Below are positions 10,781 to 23,839 of a stretch of 64,000 bases of DNA, in pieces (position 1 is the first letter of the stretch; the number at the start of each line of letters is the position of its first letter). Origin of the DNA: Acanthosepion esculentum (taxonomy: Eukaryota; Mollusca; Cephalopoda; Sepiida; Sepiidae); contig OZ038510.1 in assembly GCA_964036315.1 (NCBI GenBank), positions 87,260,664-87,324,663 on the forward strand, written 5' to 3'. Below the pieces are notes generated by a model that saw nothing but the letters and a program-made list of their open reading frames with translations, did not search any database and was not told the DNA's origin. The position numbers and the translations under genes are program-made.

Positions 10781-13324
10781 TACAAGCAATCTCAGGCTGC
10801 TACAAAACGGCATATCCTGGCTCTTTTGTGAAAACTGCCTTACAAGCAATCTCAGGCTGATACAAGCCCACACCTGCTGGCTCTTCTGTGAAAACTGCGC
10901 TAAAATCAATCTCAGGCTGCTACAAGCTGACTACGCCTGTCTCTTTTGTGACCACTGCCTTACAAGCAATCTCAGGTTGCTAAAAATCGACATCTCCTGA
11001 CTCTTTTGTGACAACTGCCTTACAATCAATCTCAGGCTGCAGCAAGCCAATTCTCATGGCTTTTTGTGCCAATTGCCTTACAAGCAATCCCACGCAGCTA
11101 CGAGCCCATTTCTCCTGGCTTTTTGTGACAACTGCCTTACAACGAATCTCAGGCTGCAGCAAGCCCAATTCTCCTGGCTTTTTGTGACAATTGCCTTACA
11201 AGCAATCCCAGGCTGCTACGAGCCGAATTCTGCAGGCTCTTCTGTGAAACCTGCCTTACAAGCAATCTCAGGCTGCTATGGGCCGACTTCATCGGGCAAT
11301 TTGTGAAAACTGTCTTACAAAGGATCTCAGGTTGCTACAAGCCGATTTCTCCTGCCTCTATTCTGCCAACTGCCTTCCAAGCAATCTCAGGCTGCTACGA
11401 GCCTGGCTGTTCTATGACAACTGCCTTACAAGCAATCTCAGGCTGCTACGAGCCGATCTCCTGGCTCTTTTGTGCCAATTGCCTTACAAGCCATCCCAGG
11501 CTGCTACTAGCTGATTTCTCCTGGCTCTTTTGTGGCAACTGCCTTACAAGCAATCTCAGGCTGCTACAAGCCGAATTCTCCTGGCTCTTTTGTGACAAAT
11601 GCCTTAAAAGCAATCTCAGACTGCTACAAGCCGTCTACGCCTGGCCTTACAAGCAATCTCAGGGTGCAGCAAGCCTAATTCTACTGGCTTTTTTGCCAAT
11701 TGCCTCACAAGTAATCCCAGGCTGCTTCGGGCTGATTTCTTCTGGCTCTTTTGTCAACTGCCTTACAAGCAATCTCAGGCTGCTACAAGCCGAATTCTCC
11801 TGGCTCTTTTGTGACAACTGCCTTACAAGCAATGTCAGGCTGCTCCGAGCCGACTTCTCTTGGCTCTCTTGTGAAAACTGCCTTACAAGCAATCTCAGGC
11901 TTCTACCAGCCGAATACGCCTGGCTCTTTTGTAGCAACTGCCTTACATGCAATCACAGCAGCAAGCACAATTCTCCTGGATTTTTGTGCCAATTTCATTA
12001 CAAGCAATTCCACGCAGCTACGAGCCCGTTTCTCCTGGCTTTTTGTGAAAATTGCCTTACACGCAATCTCAGGCTTTTACGAGCCGGTTCTCCTGGCACA
12101 TTTGTGAAAATTGCCTTTCAAGCAATCGCAGTCTGCTACAAACTTACACCTGCTGACTCTTTTTGACAACTCCCTTAAAAGCAATCTCCCGACTTCTCCA
12201 GGCCATTTGTGAAAATTGTCTTACAAAGGTTCTCCGGCTGCTACAAGTCGATTTCTCCTGCCTCTTTTGTGCCAACTGCCTTCCAAGCAATATCAGGCTG
12301 CTACGAGCCGACTTCGCCTGGATCTTCTATGACAACTGCCTTACAAGCAATCTCAGGCTGCTACGAATCGATCTCAAGGCTCTTTCGTGCCAATTGCCTT
12401 ACAAGCAATCTCAGGCTGCTACGAGCCGATTTCTCCTTGCTCTTTTGTGGCAACTGCCTTACAGGCAATCTCAGGCTGCTACAAGACGACTACGCTTGGC
12501 CCTTTTGTGCCAACTGTTTTACACATAATCTCAGGCTGCTACAATTCGTCATCAACTGGCTCTTTTGTGAAAACTGCCTTACAGGCAATCTTAGGCAGCT
12601 ACAAGCCCACTTCTCCTGGCTTTTTTGTGCCAATTGCATTAAAAACAATGTCAGGCTTATACGAGCCGCTTCTCCTGGATATTTTGTGAAAATTGCCTTT
12701 CAAGCAATCTCAGGCTGCTACAAGACTACACCTGCTTGCTCTTATGTGGTAACTGCATTACAAGCAATCTCAGGCTGCCACAAGACTACTACGCCTTTCT
12801 CTTTTGAGACAACTGCCTTACAAGAAACCTCAACTTGCTACAAATCGAAATCTCCTGGCTCATTTGTGACAACTGCCTTACAAGGAATCTCAGGCTGCAG
12901 CAAGCCCAATTCTCACGGCTCTTTGTGCAAATTTCCTTACAAGCAATCCCAGGATGCTACGAGCCTATTTCACCTGGCTCTTTTTTGGCAACAGCCTTAC
13001 AAGCATTCTCAGGCTGCTAAAATCGACATCTCCTGGCTCATTTGTGACAACTGCCTTACAAGCAATCCCAGGCTGATACGAGCCTATTTCAACTGGCCCT
13101 TTTGTGGCAACTGCCTTACAAGAAATACCAGGCTGCTACAAATCGGTCTCCTGGCTCTTTTTTGACAACTGACTTACAAGCAATCTCAGACTGCTACAAG
13201 CTGACTACGCCTGTCTCTTTTGTGACAACTGCCTTACAAGCAATCTCAGGCTGATACAAGCCGACTAGGCCTGATTATTTTGTGCCAATTGCCTTACAAG
13301 CAATCCCAAGCTGCTACGAGCACA

Positions 13325-13676
13325 CTTCTCCTGGCTTTTTGTGTAAACTGCCTTACACGAAATCTCAGGTTCTACGAGCCGGTTCTCCTGGGACATATGT
13401 GGAAATTGCCTTATATTAATCTGAGTCCGCTACAAGCCTACACCTGCTTGCTCTTTTTTGACTACTGCTTTACAAGCAATCTCCTGCTTCTATGGGCCGA
13501 CTTCTCCTGGCTTTTTGTGTAAACTGCCTTACACGAAATCTCAGGTTCTACGAGCCGGTTCTCCTGGGACATATGTGGAAATTGCCTTATATTAATCTGA
13601 GTCCGCTACAAGCCTACACCTGCTTGCTCTTTTTTGACTACTGCTTTACAAGCAATCTCCTGCTTCTATGGGCCGA
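13325..13676 (+). repeat. Exact 176-bp tandem duplication inside C
   Basis: Bases 13325-13500 and 13501-13676 read identically by eye. Each copy contains the otherwise unusual words TTACACGAAATCTCAGG, CTGGGACATATGTGG, TTATATTAATCTGAGTCC and TTTTTTGACTACTGC. The block spans about three diverged C units, so the duplication copied a multi-unit segment. It must be recent relative to the divergence of neighbouring units. Confidence 0.93.
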
Positions 13677-13837
13677 CTTCTCCGGGCTATTTGTGAAAAC
13701 TGTCTTACAAAGGATCTCAGGCTGCTACAAGCCGATTTCTCCTGCCTCTTTTGTGCCAACATACTTCCAAGCAATCAAGTAGACTGCTACAAACCCACAA
13801 CTCCTGTCTCTTTTGTGCAAACTGCCTTACAAGCAAT

Positions 13838-14077
13838 CTCAGCCTGCTACAAGACGAATACGCCTGGCTCTTTTGTGAAACTGCCTTGCAAGCAATCTAA
13901 GGCCGCTACAAATCGACATCTCCTGTCTCTTTTGTGAAAACTGCCTAACAAGAAATCTCAGCCTCCTACAAGACGAATACGCCTGGCTCTTTTGTGAAAC
14001 TGCCTTGCAAGCAATCTCAGGCCGCTACAAATCGACATCTCCTGTCTCTTTTGTGAAAACTGCCTTACAAGCAATCT
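13838..14077 (+). repeat. Two-unit (about 120-bp) duplication inside C
   Basis: A pair of C units with the words AAGACGAATACGCCTGG, GTGAAACTGCCTTGCAAG, GGCCGCTACAAATCGAC and ATCTCCTGTCTC is repeated with about two differences (CTGCT versus CTCCT, CTAAGG versus CTCAGG). The same paired variants recur with more change at 14540-14660, 15310-15430 and 16540-16640. C therefore has a dimer-like higher-order pattern in its distal half. Confidence 0.7.
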
Positions 14078-17000
14078 CAGGCTGCAGCAATCCCAATTCT
14101 CCTGGCTTTTTGTGCCAATTGCCTTACAAGCAATCCCAGGCGGCTACGAACCGATTTCTCCTGGCTCATTCGTGACAACTGCCTTACAAGCAATCTCAGG
14201 CTGCAGCTAGTCCAATTCTCCTGACTTTTTGTGCCAATTGCCTTACAAGCAATCCCAGGCTGCTACGAACCGATTTCTCCTGGCACATATGTGGCATCTG
14301 TCTTACAAGCATTCTCAGACTGCTACAAGCCCAATTCTCCTGGCTTTTTGTGCCAATTGCCTTACAAATAATCCCAGGCGGCTACGAGCCGATTTCTTCT
14401 GTCTCTTTTGTGAAAACTACCTTACAACGAATCTCAGGCTGCAGCAAGCCCAATTCTCCTGGCTCTTTCGTGGCAACTGCCTTACAAGCAACCTCAGGCT
14501 TCTACCAGCCGACTTTTCTTGGATCTTTTGTGAAAACTGCCTTACAAGCTATCTCAGCCTGCTACAAGGTGAATACGCCTGGCTCTTTTGGGAAACTGCC
14601 TTGCAAGCAATCTCAGGCCGCTACAAATCGACATCTCCTGTCTCTTTTGTGACAACTGCCTCACAAGCAATATCACGCTGCCGCTAGCCCAATTCTCCTC
14701 ACTTTTTGAGCCAATTGCCTTAAAAGCAATCCCAGGCGGCTACGTTCCGATTTCTCCTGGCTCTTTTGTTGTAAGTGCCTTACAAGCAATGTCAGGCTGC
14801 TACGAGCCGACTTCTCTTGGATCTTTTGTGAAAACTGCCTTACAAGCAATCACATGGCGCTGCAAATCGACAACGCCTGGCTCTTTTGTGACAACTGTTT
14901 TTCAAGCAATCTCAGTCTGCAGCAAGCCCAATTCGCCACGCTTTTTGTGCCAATTGCCTTACAAGCAATCCCAGGCTGCTACGAGCCGATTTCTCCTAGC
15001 TCATTTGTAGGATCTGCCTTACAAGCATTCTCAGGCTGCTAAAAGCCCAATTCTCCTGGCTTTTTGTGCCAATTGCCTTACAAGCAATCCCAGGCGGCTA
15101 CGAGCCTATTTCTCCTGGCTCTTTTGTGGCAACTGCCTTACAAGCAATCTCAGTCAGCTACAAGACGAATTCTTCTGGCTCTTTTTTGACAACTGCCTTA
15201 CAAGCAATGTCAGACTGCTACGAGCTGACTTATCTTGGCTCTTTTGTGAAAACTGCCTTACAAGCAATCAGATGCTGCTACAAATCGACATCTCCTGTCT
15301 CTTTTGTGAAAACTACCTTACAAGCATTCTCAGCCTGCTACAAGCCGAATACGCCTGGCTCTTTTGTGAAACTGCCTTACATGGAATCTCAGGCCGCTAC
15401 AAATCGACATCTCATGGCTCTTTTGTGACAACTGCCTTACAAGCAATCTCAGGCTGTCGCTAGCCCAATTCTCTTGATTTTTGTGCCAATTGCCTTACAA
15501 GCAAAATCAGGATGCTACTAGCCGACTTCTCTTGGCTCTTTTGTGAAAACAAGCAATCTACTCTTTTGTGAAAACTGCCTTTCAAGCAATCTCAGGCTGC
15601 AGCAATCCCAATTCACCTGGCTTTTGTGCCAATTGCCTTACAAGCAATCCCAGGCGGCTAAGAGGCGATTTCTCCTGGCTCTTTTGTGATAACTGCATTA
15701 CAAGCAAAATCAGGATGCTACTAGGAAACTTCTCTTGGCTCTTTTGTGAAAACTGCCTTGCAAGCAATCTCAGGCCGCTACAAATCGACATCTCCTTTCC
15801 CTTTTGTTACAATTGCCTTACAAGCAATATGAGGCTGCCGCTAGCCCAATTCTCCTGACTTCTTGTGCCAATTGCCTTACAAGCAATCTCAGGCCGCTAC
15901 AAATCGACATATCCTGGCTCTTTTGTGACAACTGCCTTACAAGTATTCTCAGGCTTCAGCAAAATGAAATCTCCTGGCTTTTTGTGCGAATTGCCTTACA
16001 AGCAATCCCAGGCGGCTACGAGCCGATTTCTCCTGACCCTTTTGTGGCAACTGCCTTACAAGAAATCTCAGGCTGCTACAAGCCGAATTCTCCTGGCGCT
16101 TTTGTGATAACAGCCTTACAAGCAATCTCAGGCTGCCGCCAGGACAGTTCTCCTGACTTTTTGTGCCAATTGCCTTAAAAGCAATCCCAGGCGGCTACGT
16201 GCCGATTTCTCCTGGCTCTTTTGTGGTAACTGCCTTACAAGCAATCTCAGTCTGCTACAAGCCGAATTCTCCTGGTTCTATTGTGACAACTGCCTTACAA
16301 GCTATCTCAGGCTGCAGCAATCCCAATTCTCCTAGCTTTTTGTGCCAATTGCCTTAAAAGACATTCCCAGGCGGCTACGAGCCGATTTCTCCTGGCTCTT
16401 TTGTGGCAACTGCCTTACAAGAAATCTCAGGCTGCTACAAGCCGACTTCTCTTGGCTCTTTTGTGAAAACGGCCTTACAAGTAATATCAGGCTGCTACAA
16501 AACGATATCTCATGTCTCTTTGGTGAAACTGCCTTACAAGCAATCTCAGGCTGCTACAAGCCGAATACGCCTGGCTTTTTGTGAAACTGCCTTGCAAGCA
16601 ATCTAAGACCGCTACAAATCGACATCTCCTGTCTCTTCTTTGACAACTGCCTTACAAGCAATCTCAGGCTGCCACCTGAACAGTACTCCTGACTTTTTGT
16701 GCCAATTGCCTTTACAGCAATCCAAGGCGGCTACGTGCCGATTTCTCCTGGCTCTTTTGTGGTAACTGCCTGACAAGCAATCTCAGGCTGCTACAAGCCG
16801 AATTCTCCTGGTTCTATTGTGACAACTGCCTTACAAGCAATCTCAGGCTGCAGCAATCCCAATTCTCCTGGCTTTTTGTGCCAATTGCTTTACAAGCAAT
16901 CCCAGTCGGCTACGAGCCGATTTCTCCTGGCTCATTTGTGGCAACTGCCTTACAAGCAATCTAGGGCTGCTGCAAACCGAATTCTCCTGGCTCTTTTGTG

Positions 17001-19919
17001 TAAATTGCCTTACAAGCAATCCCAGGCATCTACGAACAAGACTTCTCTTGTCTCTTTTGTGAAAACTGCCTTAAAAGCAATCTCAGGCTGCTACAAATCG
17101 ACATCTCCTGTATCTTTTTTTTAAAAGCAACCTTACAAGCAATCTCACCCTGCTACAAGCTGAATACGCCTGGCACTTTTGTGAAACTGCATTACAAGCA
17201 ATCTCAGGCCATTACAAATCGACATATCCTGTATCTTTTGTGACAACTGCCTTACACGAAATCTCAGGGTGCCGCCAGCACAATTCTCTTGACTTTTTGG
17301 GCAAATTGCCTCACAAGCAATCCCAGGCGTCTCGAGTCGACTTCTCTTGGCTCTTTTGTGAAAACTGTCTTCAAAGCAATCTCAGGCTGCTACAAAACGA
17401 CATCTCCTGTCTCTTTTTTTCAAAACTGCCTTACAAGAAATCTCAGCCTGCTACAAGCCGAATACGCCTGGCTCTTGTGTGAAACTGCCTTAGTCCCACG
17501 CAGACGACCCCCAGTCCCAGAAAGTCCCACGCAGTCGACACCCCACCCAGGAGACAGTCCCAGAAAGTCCCACGCAGACGACACCCCACCCAGGAGACAG
17601 CCCCAGAAAGTCCCACGCATACGGACCCCAGTCCCAAAAAGTCCAACGCAGACGAGCCCCCACCCAGTAGACAGTCCCAGAAAGTCCCAAACAGACGACC
17701 CCCCACCCAGGAGACAGTCCCAGAAAGTCGCACGCAGACGGCCCCCAGTCCCAGAAAGTCCCACGCAGACGACCCCCAGTCCCAGAAAGTCCCACGCAGA
17801 CGACCCACAGTCCCAGATAGTCCCAGCCAGACGACCGCCACCCAGGAGACAGAAACGCCCACGCAGACGAAAGCCATACCCAGAAAGTCCCACGCAGACT
17901 ACCCCCCACCCAGGAGATAGCCCCAGAAAGTCCCACGCAGACGAACCCCAGTCCCAGAAAGTCCCATGAAGACGACCCCCCACCCAGGAGACAGGCCCAG
18001 AAAGTCCCACGCAGACTACCCCCCACCCAGGAGATAGCCCCAGAAAGTCCCACGCAGGCGACACCCAGTCCCAGAAAGTACACACGCAGACGACCGCCAG
18101 TCCCAGAAAGTCCCACGCAGACGACCTCCAGTCCGACAAAATCCAAAGCACACGACCCCCCACCCAGGAGACAGTCCCAGAATGTCCCACGCAGACGTCC
18201 CACAGACCCAGAATGTCCCACGCACAAAACTCCCCACCAAGGTGACCGTCCCAGAAAGTCCCATGCAGACGACCCCCAGGCCCAAAAAGTCCAACGGAGA
18301 CGACCCCCCACCCAGGAGCCAGTCCCAGAAAGTCCCACGCAGACGACCCACAGTCCAAGAAAGTCCCACGCAGACGACCCCCAGTCCCAGAAAGTCCCAC
18401 GCAGACGACCCCCCACACAGGAGACAGTCCCAGAAAGTCCCAAACAGACGACCCCCCCAGGCGACAGTCCAAGAAAGTCCAACGCAGACGACCCCCTGTA
18501 CCAGAAAGTCCTACGCAGACGACGCCCAGTCCCAGAAAGTACCATGCAGACGATCCCCAGGCCCAGAAAGTCCAACGGAGAGGACCCCCCACCCAGGAGA
18601 CAGTCCCAGAAAGTCCCACGAAGACGACCCCCAGTGCCAGAAAGTCCCACGAAGACGACACCCAGTCCCAGAAAGTCCCACGCAGAAGACCCCCCACACA
18701 GGAGACAGTCCCAGAAAGTTCCAAACAGACGACCCCCCAGGCGACAGTCCAAGAAAGTCCAACGCATACGACCCCCTGTACCAGAAAGTCCCACGCAGAC
18801 GACCCCCAGTCCGAGAAAGTCCCACGCAGACGAGCCCCAATCCCAAAAAGTCCAACGCAGACGACCCCCCACCCAGGAGACAGTCACAGAAAGTCGCAGA
18901 ATGTCCCACGCAGACGACCCCCAGTCCCAGAATGTCCCAGGCAGACGAACCTCACCCAGGAGACAGTCCCAGAAAGTTCCACGCAGAAGACCCCCACACA
19001 GGAGCCAGTCCCAGAAAGTCCCACACAGACGACCCCCAGTCCCAGAAAGTCCAACGCAGACGACCCACCACACAGTAGACAGTCCCAGAAAGTACCACGC
19101 AGACGACCACCCACCCAGGAGACAGTCCCAGAAAGTCCCACGCAGACGAATTCAAGTCCCAGAAAGTCACACGCAGACGACCCCCCTACCCAGGAGACAG
19201 TCCCAGAAAGTCGCACGCAGACGAACCCCAGTCTCAGAAAGTCCCACGCAGAAGACCCCCAGTCCCAGAAAGTCTCACGCAGACGCTCCCCCACACAGTA
19301 GACAGTCCCAGAATGTCCCAAACAGACGACCCCCCACCCAGGAGACAGTCCCCGAAAGTCCAACGCAGACGACGCCCAGTTCCAGAAAGTCCCACGCAGA
19401 CAACCCCCAGTCCCAGAAAGTCCCACGCAGACGACCCCCAGTCCAAAAAAGTCCCACGCAGACGACCCCCTGTCCCAGATAATCCCACGCAGACGACCCC
19501 ACACCCAGGAGACAGTCCCAGAAAGTGCCACGCAGAAGACCCCAGTCCCAGAAAGTCCCATGCAGACGACCCCCACCCAGGAGACAGTCCCAGAAAGTTC
19601 CACGCAGACGAACCCCAGTCCCAGAAAGTCCCACGCAGACGATCCCCTGTCCCGGAAAGTCCCACGCAGAGATGCACGCACCCAGGAGACAGTCCAAGAA
19701 AATCCCACGCAGACGACCCACAGTCCCAGATAGTCCGATGCAGACGACCCCCACACAGGAGACAGTCCCAGAAAGTCCCACGCAGACGACCCCCAGTCCC
19801 CGAAAGTAACACGCAGAAGACCCCTCACCCAGGTGACAGTCCCAGAAAGTCCCACGCAGACGACCCCCAGTCCCAGAAAGTCCCACGCAGATGACCCCCC
19901 ACCCAGGAGACAGTCCCAG

Positions 19920-22549
19920 AAAGTCCCATGCAGACGACGCCCACCCAGGAGACAGTCCCAGAAAGTCCCACGCAGACGACCCCCCACACAGGAGACAGTC
20001 CCAGAAAGTCGCACGAAGAAGAACCCCAGTCCCAGAAAGTCACACGCAGACGACCCCCAGTCCCAGAAAGTCCCACGCAGAAGACCTCCAGTCACAGAAA
20101 TTCCCAAACAGACGACCCCCAGTCCAAGAAAATCCCACGCAGACAGCCCTGAGTCCGAGAAAGTCCCACGCAGACGACCCCCAGTCCCAGAAAGTCGCAA
20201 GCAGACGACCCCCCACCCAGAAGACAGTCCCAGAAAGTCCCACGCAGACGACACCAAGTCACAGAAAGTCCGAAGCAGACGAACCCCAGTCATAGAAAGT
20301 CCCACGCAGACGAACCCCAGTCCCAGAAAGTCCCACGCAGACGACCCCCAGTCCGACAAAGTCACACGCACACGACCCGCCACACAGGAGACAGTCCCAG
20401 AATGTCCCACGCAGACGACACCCAGTCCCAGAAAGTTCCACGCAGACGACCCCCAGTCCCAGAAAGTACCACGCAGACAATCCCACACCCAGGAGACAGT
20501 CCCAGAAAGTCCCACTCGGACGACCCCCAGTCCCAGAAAGTCCCACGCAGACGACCCCCCACCCAAAAAAAAATTCCCAGAAAGTCCCACGAAGACGACC
20601 CCCAGTCCCAGAAAGTAACCACGCAGACGACACCCAGACCCAGAAAGTCCCACGCAGACGACCTCCAGTCCGACAAAGTCCAAAGAACACAACCGCCCAC
20701 CCATGAGTCAGTCCCAGAATGTCCCACACAGACGTCCCACAGTCAAAGAAAGTCCCACGCAGACGACCCCCCACCCAGGTGACAGTCACAGAAAGTCCTA
20801 CGCAGACGACCCCCAGACCCAGAAAGTCCCACGGAGACGACCCCCCACTGAGGAGACAGTCCCAGAAAGTCCCACGCAGACGACACCCAGTCCCAGAAAG
20901 TCCCACGCAGACGACCCCCATTCCCAGAAAGTCCCACGCAGACGACCCCCCACACAGGAGACAGTCCCAGAAAGTCCCAAACAGACGACCCCCCACCCAG
21001 GAGACAGTCCCAGAAAGTCCAACGCAGACGACCCCCAGTCCCAGAAAGTCCCACGCAGACGAACCCCAGTCAAAGAAAGTCCCACGCAGACGACCCCCCA
21101 CCCAGGAGACAGTCCGAGAACGTTCCAAGCAGAAGACCCCCCACCCAGGAGCCAGTCCCAGAACGTCCCACGCAGACGACACCCAGTCCCAGAAAGTCCA
21201 ACGCAGACGACACCCCACACAGTAGACAGTCCCAGAAAGTACCACGCAGACGACCCCCCACCCAGGAGACAGTCCCTGAAAGTCCCACGCAGACGACCCC
21301 CACCCAGGAGACAGTCCCAGAAAGAGCCACGAGGAAGACCCCCATCCCAGAAAGTCCCATGCAGAAAACGTCAACCCAGGAGACAGTCCCAGAAAGTCCC
21401 ACGCAGACGACCCCCCACCCAGGAGACAGTCCCAGAAAGTCGCACGAAGAAGAACCCCAGTCCCAGAAAGTCCCACGCAGACGACGCCCAGTCCCAGAAA
21501 GTCCCACGCAGAAGACCTCCAGTCCCAGAAAGTCCCAAACAGACGACCCCCAGTCTAAGAAAATCCCACGCAGACAACCCTGAGTCCGAGAAAGTCCCAC
21601 GCAGACGACCCCCAGTCCCAGAAAGTCGCAAGCAGACGACCCCCCACCCAGGAGACAGTTCCAGAAAGACCCACGCAGACGACACCAAGTCCCAAAAAGT
21701 CCGACGCAGACGAACCCCAGTCGGAGAAAGTCCCACGCAGACGAACCACAGTCACAGAAAGTCCCACGCAGACGACCCCCAGTCCGACAAAGTCCCACGC
21801 ACACGACCCGCCACACAGGAGACAGTCCCAGAATGTCTCACGCAGACGACACCCAGTCCAAGAAAGTTCCACGCAGACGACCCCCAGTCCCAGAAAGTAC
21901 CACGCAGACAATCCCACACCCAGGAGACAGTCCCAGAAAGTCCCACTCGGACGACACCCAGTCCCAGAAAGTCCCACGCAGACGACCTCCAGTCCGACAA
22001 AGTCCAAAGCACACGACCGCCCACCCATGAGACAGTCCCAGAATGTCTCACGCAGACGTCCCACAGTCCCAGAATGTCCAACGCAGACGACCCCCCACCC
22101 AGGTGACAGTCATTGAAAGTCCTACGCAGACGACCCCCAGACCCAGAAAGTCCCACGGAGACGACCCCCCACTGAGGAGACAGTCCCAGAAAGTCCAACG
22201 TAGACGACACCCAGTCCCAGAAAGTCCCACGCAGAAGACCCCCTGTCCCAGAAAGTCCCACGCAGACGACGCCCCACACAGGAGACAGTCCCAGAAAGTC
22301 CCAAACAGAAGACCACCCACCCAGGAGACAGTCCCAGAAAGTCCAACGCAGACGACCCCCAGTCCCAGAAAGTCCCACGCAGACGACCCCCAGTCAAAGA
22401 AAGTCCCACGCAGACGACCCCCCACCCAGGAGACAGTCCGAGAACGTTCCAAGCAGAAGACCCCCCACCCAGGAGCCAGTCCCAGAACGTCACACGCAGA
22501 CGACCCCCAGTCCCAGAAAGTCCAACGCAGACGACCCCCCACAAAGTAG
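19920..22549 (+). repeat. Segmental duplication of about 1.3-1.4 kb within D
   Basis: Bases of about 19920-21225 match about 21351-22549. The rare word CGCACGAAGAAGAACC lies at 20010 and 21441 (offset 1431). Further on, ACAGACGTCCCACAGTC or its variant and TTCCAAGCAGAAGACC keep an offset of 1324, so the second copy has lost about 107 bp internally. The copies differ by scattered substitutions. Confidence 0.8.
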
Positions 22550-23839
22550 ACAGTCCGAGAAAGTCCCACGCAGACGACCCCCCTACCTAGGAGACAGTCA
22601 CAGAAAGTCCAACGCAGACGACCCCCCAGTCCCGGAAAGTCCCACGCAGACGACCCCCATTCCGACAATGTCCCACGCAGACGACCCCCCACCCAGGAGA
22701 CACTCCCAGAATGTCCCACTCAGACGACCCACAGTCCAAGAATGTCCCACGCAGACGACCCCCCACCCAGGTTGCAGTCCCAGAACGTCCCACGCAGACG
22801 ACCTCCAGTCCCAGAAAGTCCCACGCTGACGACCCCCCAGTCCCAGAAAGTCCCTCGCAGACGACTCCCAGTCCCACAAAGTCCCACGCAGACGACCCCC
22901 CACCCAGGAAAAAGACCCAGAAAGTCCCACGCAGACGACCCCCCAGTCCCAGAAAGTCCCTCGCAGACGACCCCCAGTCCCACAAAGTCCCACGCAGACG
23001 ACCCCCCACCCAGGAGACAGACACAGTAAGGCCCACGCAGACGAACCCCCACCCAGGAGACAGTCCCAGAAAATCCCACGCAGACGACCCCCAGTCCCAG
23101 AAAGTCCTACGCAGACGACCCCCCACCAAGTTGGCAGTCCCAGAAAGTCCCACGCAGACGATCCCCCACCCAGGAGACAGTCCCAGAAAGTCCCACGCAG
23201 ACGACACCCAGTCCCAGAAAGTCCCAAGCAGACGACCCCCCACACAGGAGACAGTGCCAGAATGTCCCACGCAGACGACCCCCCAGTCCCAGAATGACCC
23301 ACGAAGACGACCCCCACCCTGAAGACAGTACCAGAATGTCCCAAACAGACGACTCCCCACCCAGGAGACAGTCACAGAAAGACCCACGCAGACGACCCCC
23401 AGTCCCAGAAAGTCCCACGCACACGACACATAGTCCAAGAATGTCCCACGCAGACGACCCCCCCACCCAGGTGGCAGTCCCAGAAAGTCCCATGCAGACG
23501 ACCTCCAGTCCCAGAAAGACTCACGCAGACGACCCCTCAGCCAGGAGACAGTCCCAGAAAGTCCCACGCAGACGACCCCCCAGTCCCAGAAAGTCCCACG
23601 CAGACGACACCCAGTCCCACAGAGTCCCACGCAGACGATCCCCACCCAGGAGACAGACCCAGAAAGTCCCCCGCAGACGACCCCCCCACCACAGTAGACA
23701 GTGCCAGAAAGTCCCAAACAGACGAACCCCAACCCAGGAGACAGTCCCAGAAAGAACCACGCAGACGAAGCACAGTTCCAGAAAGTCCCACGGAGAAGAC
23801 CCCCAGTCCCAGAAAGTCCCACGCAGACAACCCCCAGTC

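Larger units (their letters stand above)
10781..17492 (+). repeat. Minisatellite C array (60-bp unit with 57-bp variants, about 112 copies)
   Basis: The unit reads CCTTACAAGCAATCTCAGGC, TGCTACAAGCCGAATTCTCC, TGGCTCTTTTGTGACAACTG, which is exactly 60 bp with 48% GC. A second form has CAATCCCAGGC, GGCTACGAGCC and GGCTTTTTGTGCCAATTG and is 3 bp shorter. Both lengths are multiples of three, so frames run through several units (11303-12166, 12209-13165) as a 20-residue repeat of the type ALQAISGCYKP. All of these are broken by scattered stops and single-base indels and have no conserved start. I regard them as non-coding. The array begins abruptly after satellite A and ends abruptly at satellite D. 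Confidence 0.95.

Noticed and set aside
11303..13165. Open frames of 287 and 318 codons in minisatellite C with a 20-residue repeat
   Set aside because: The frame persists only because the unit is 60 bp. Frames shift and stop wherever a 57-bp or indel unit occurs, overlapping frames are equally long, and no conserved start or signal is visible.
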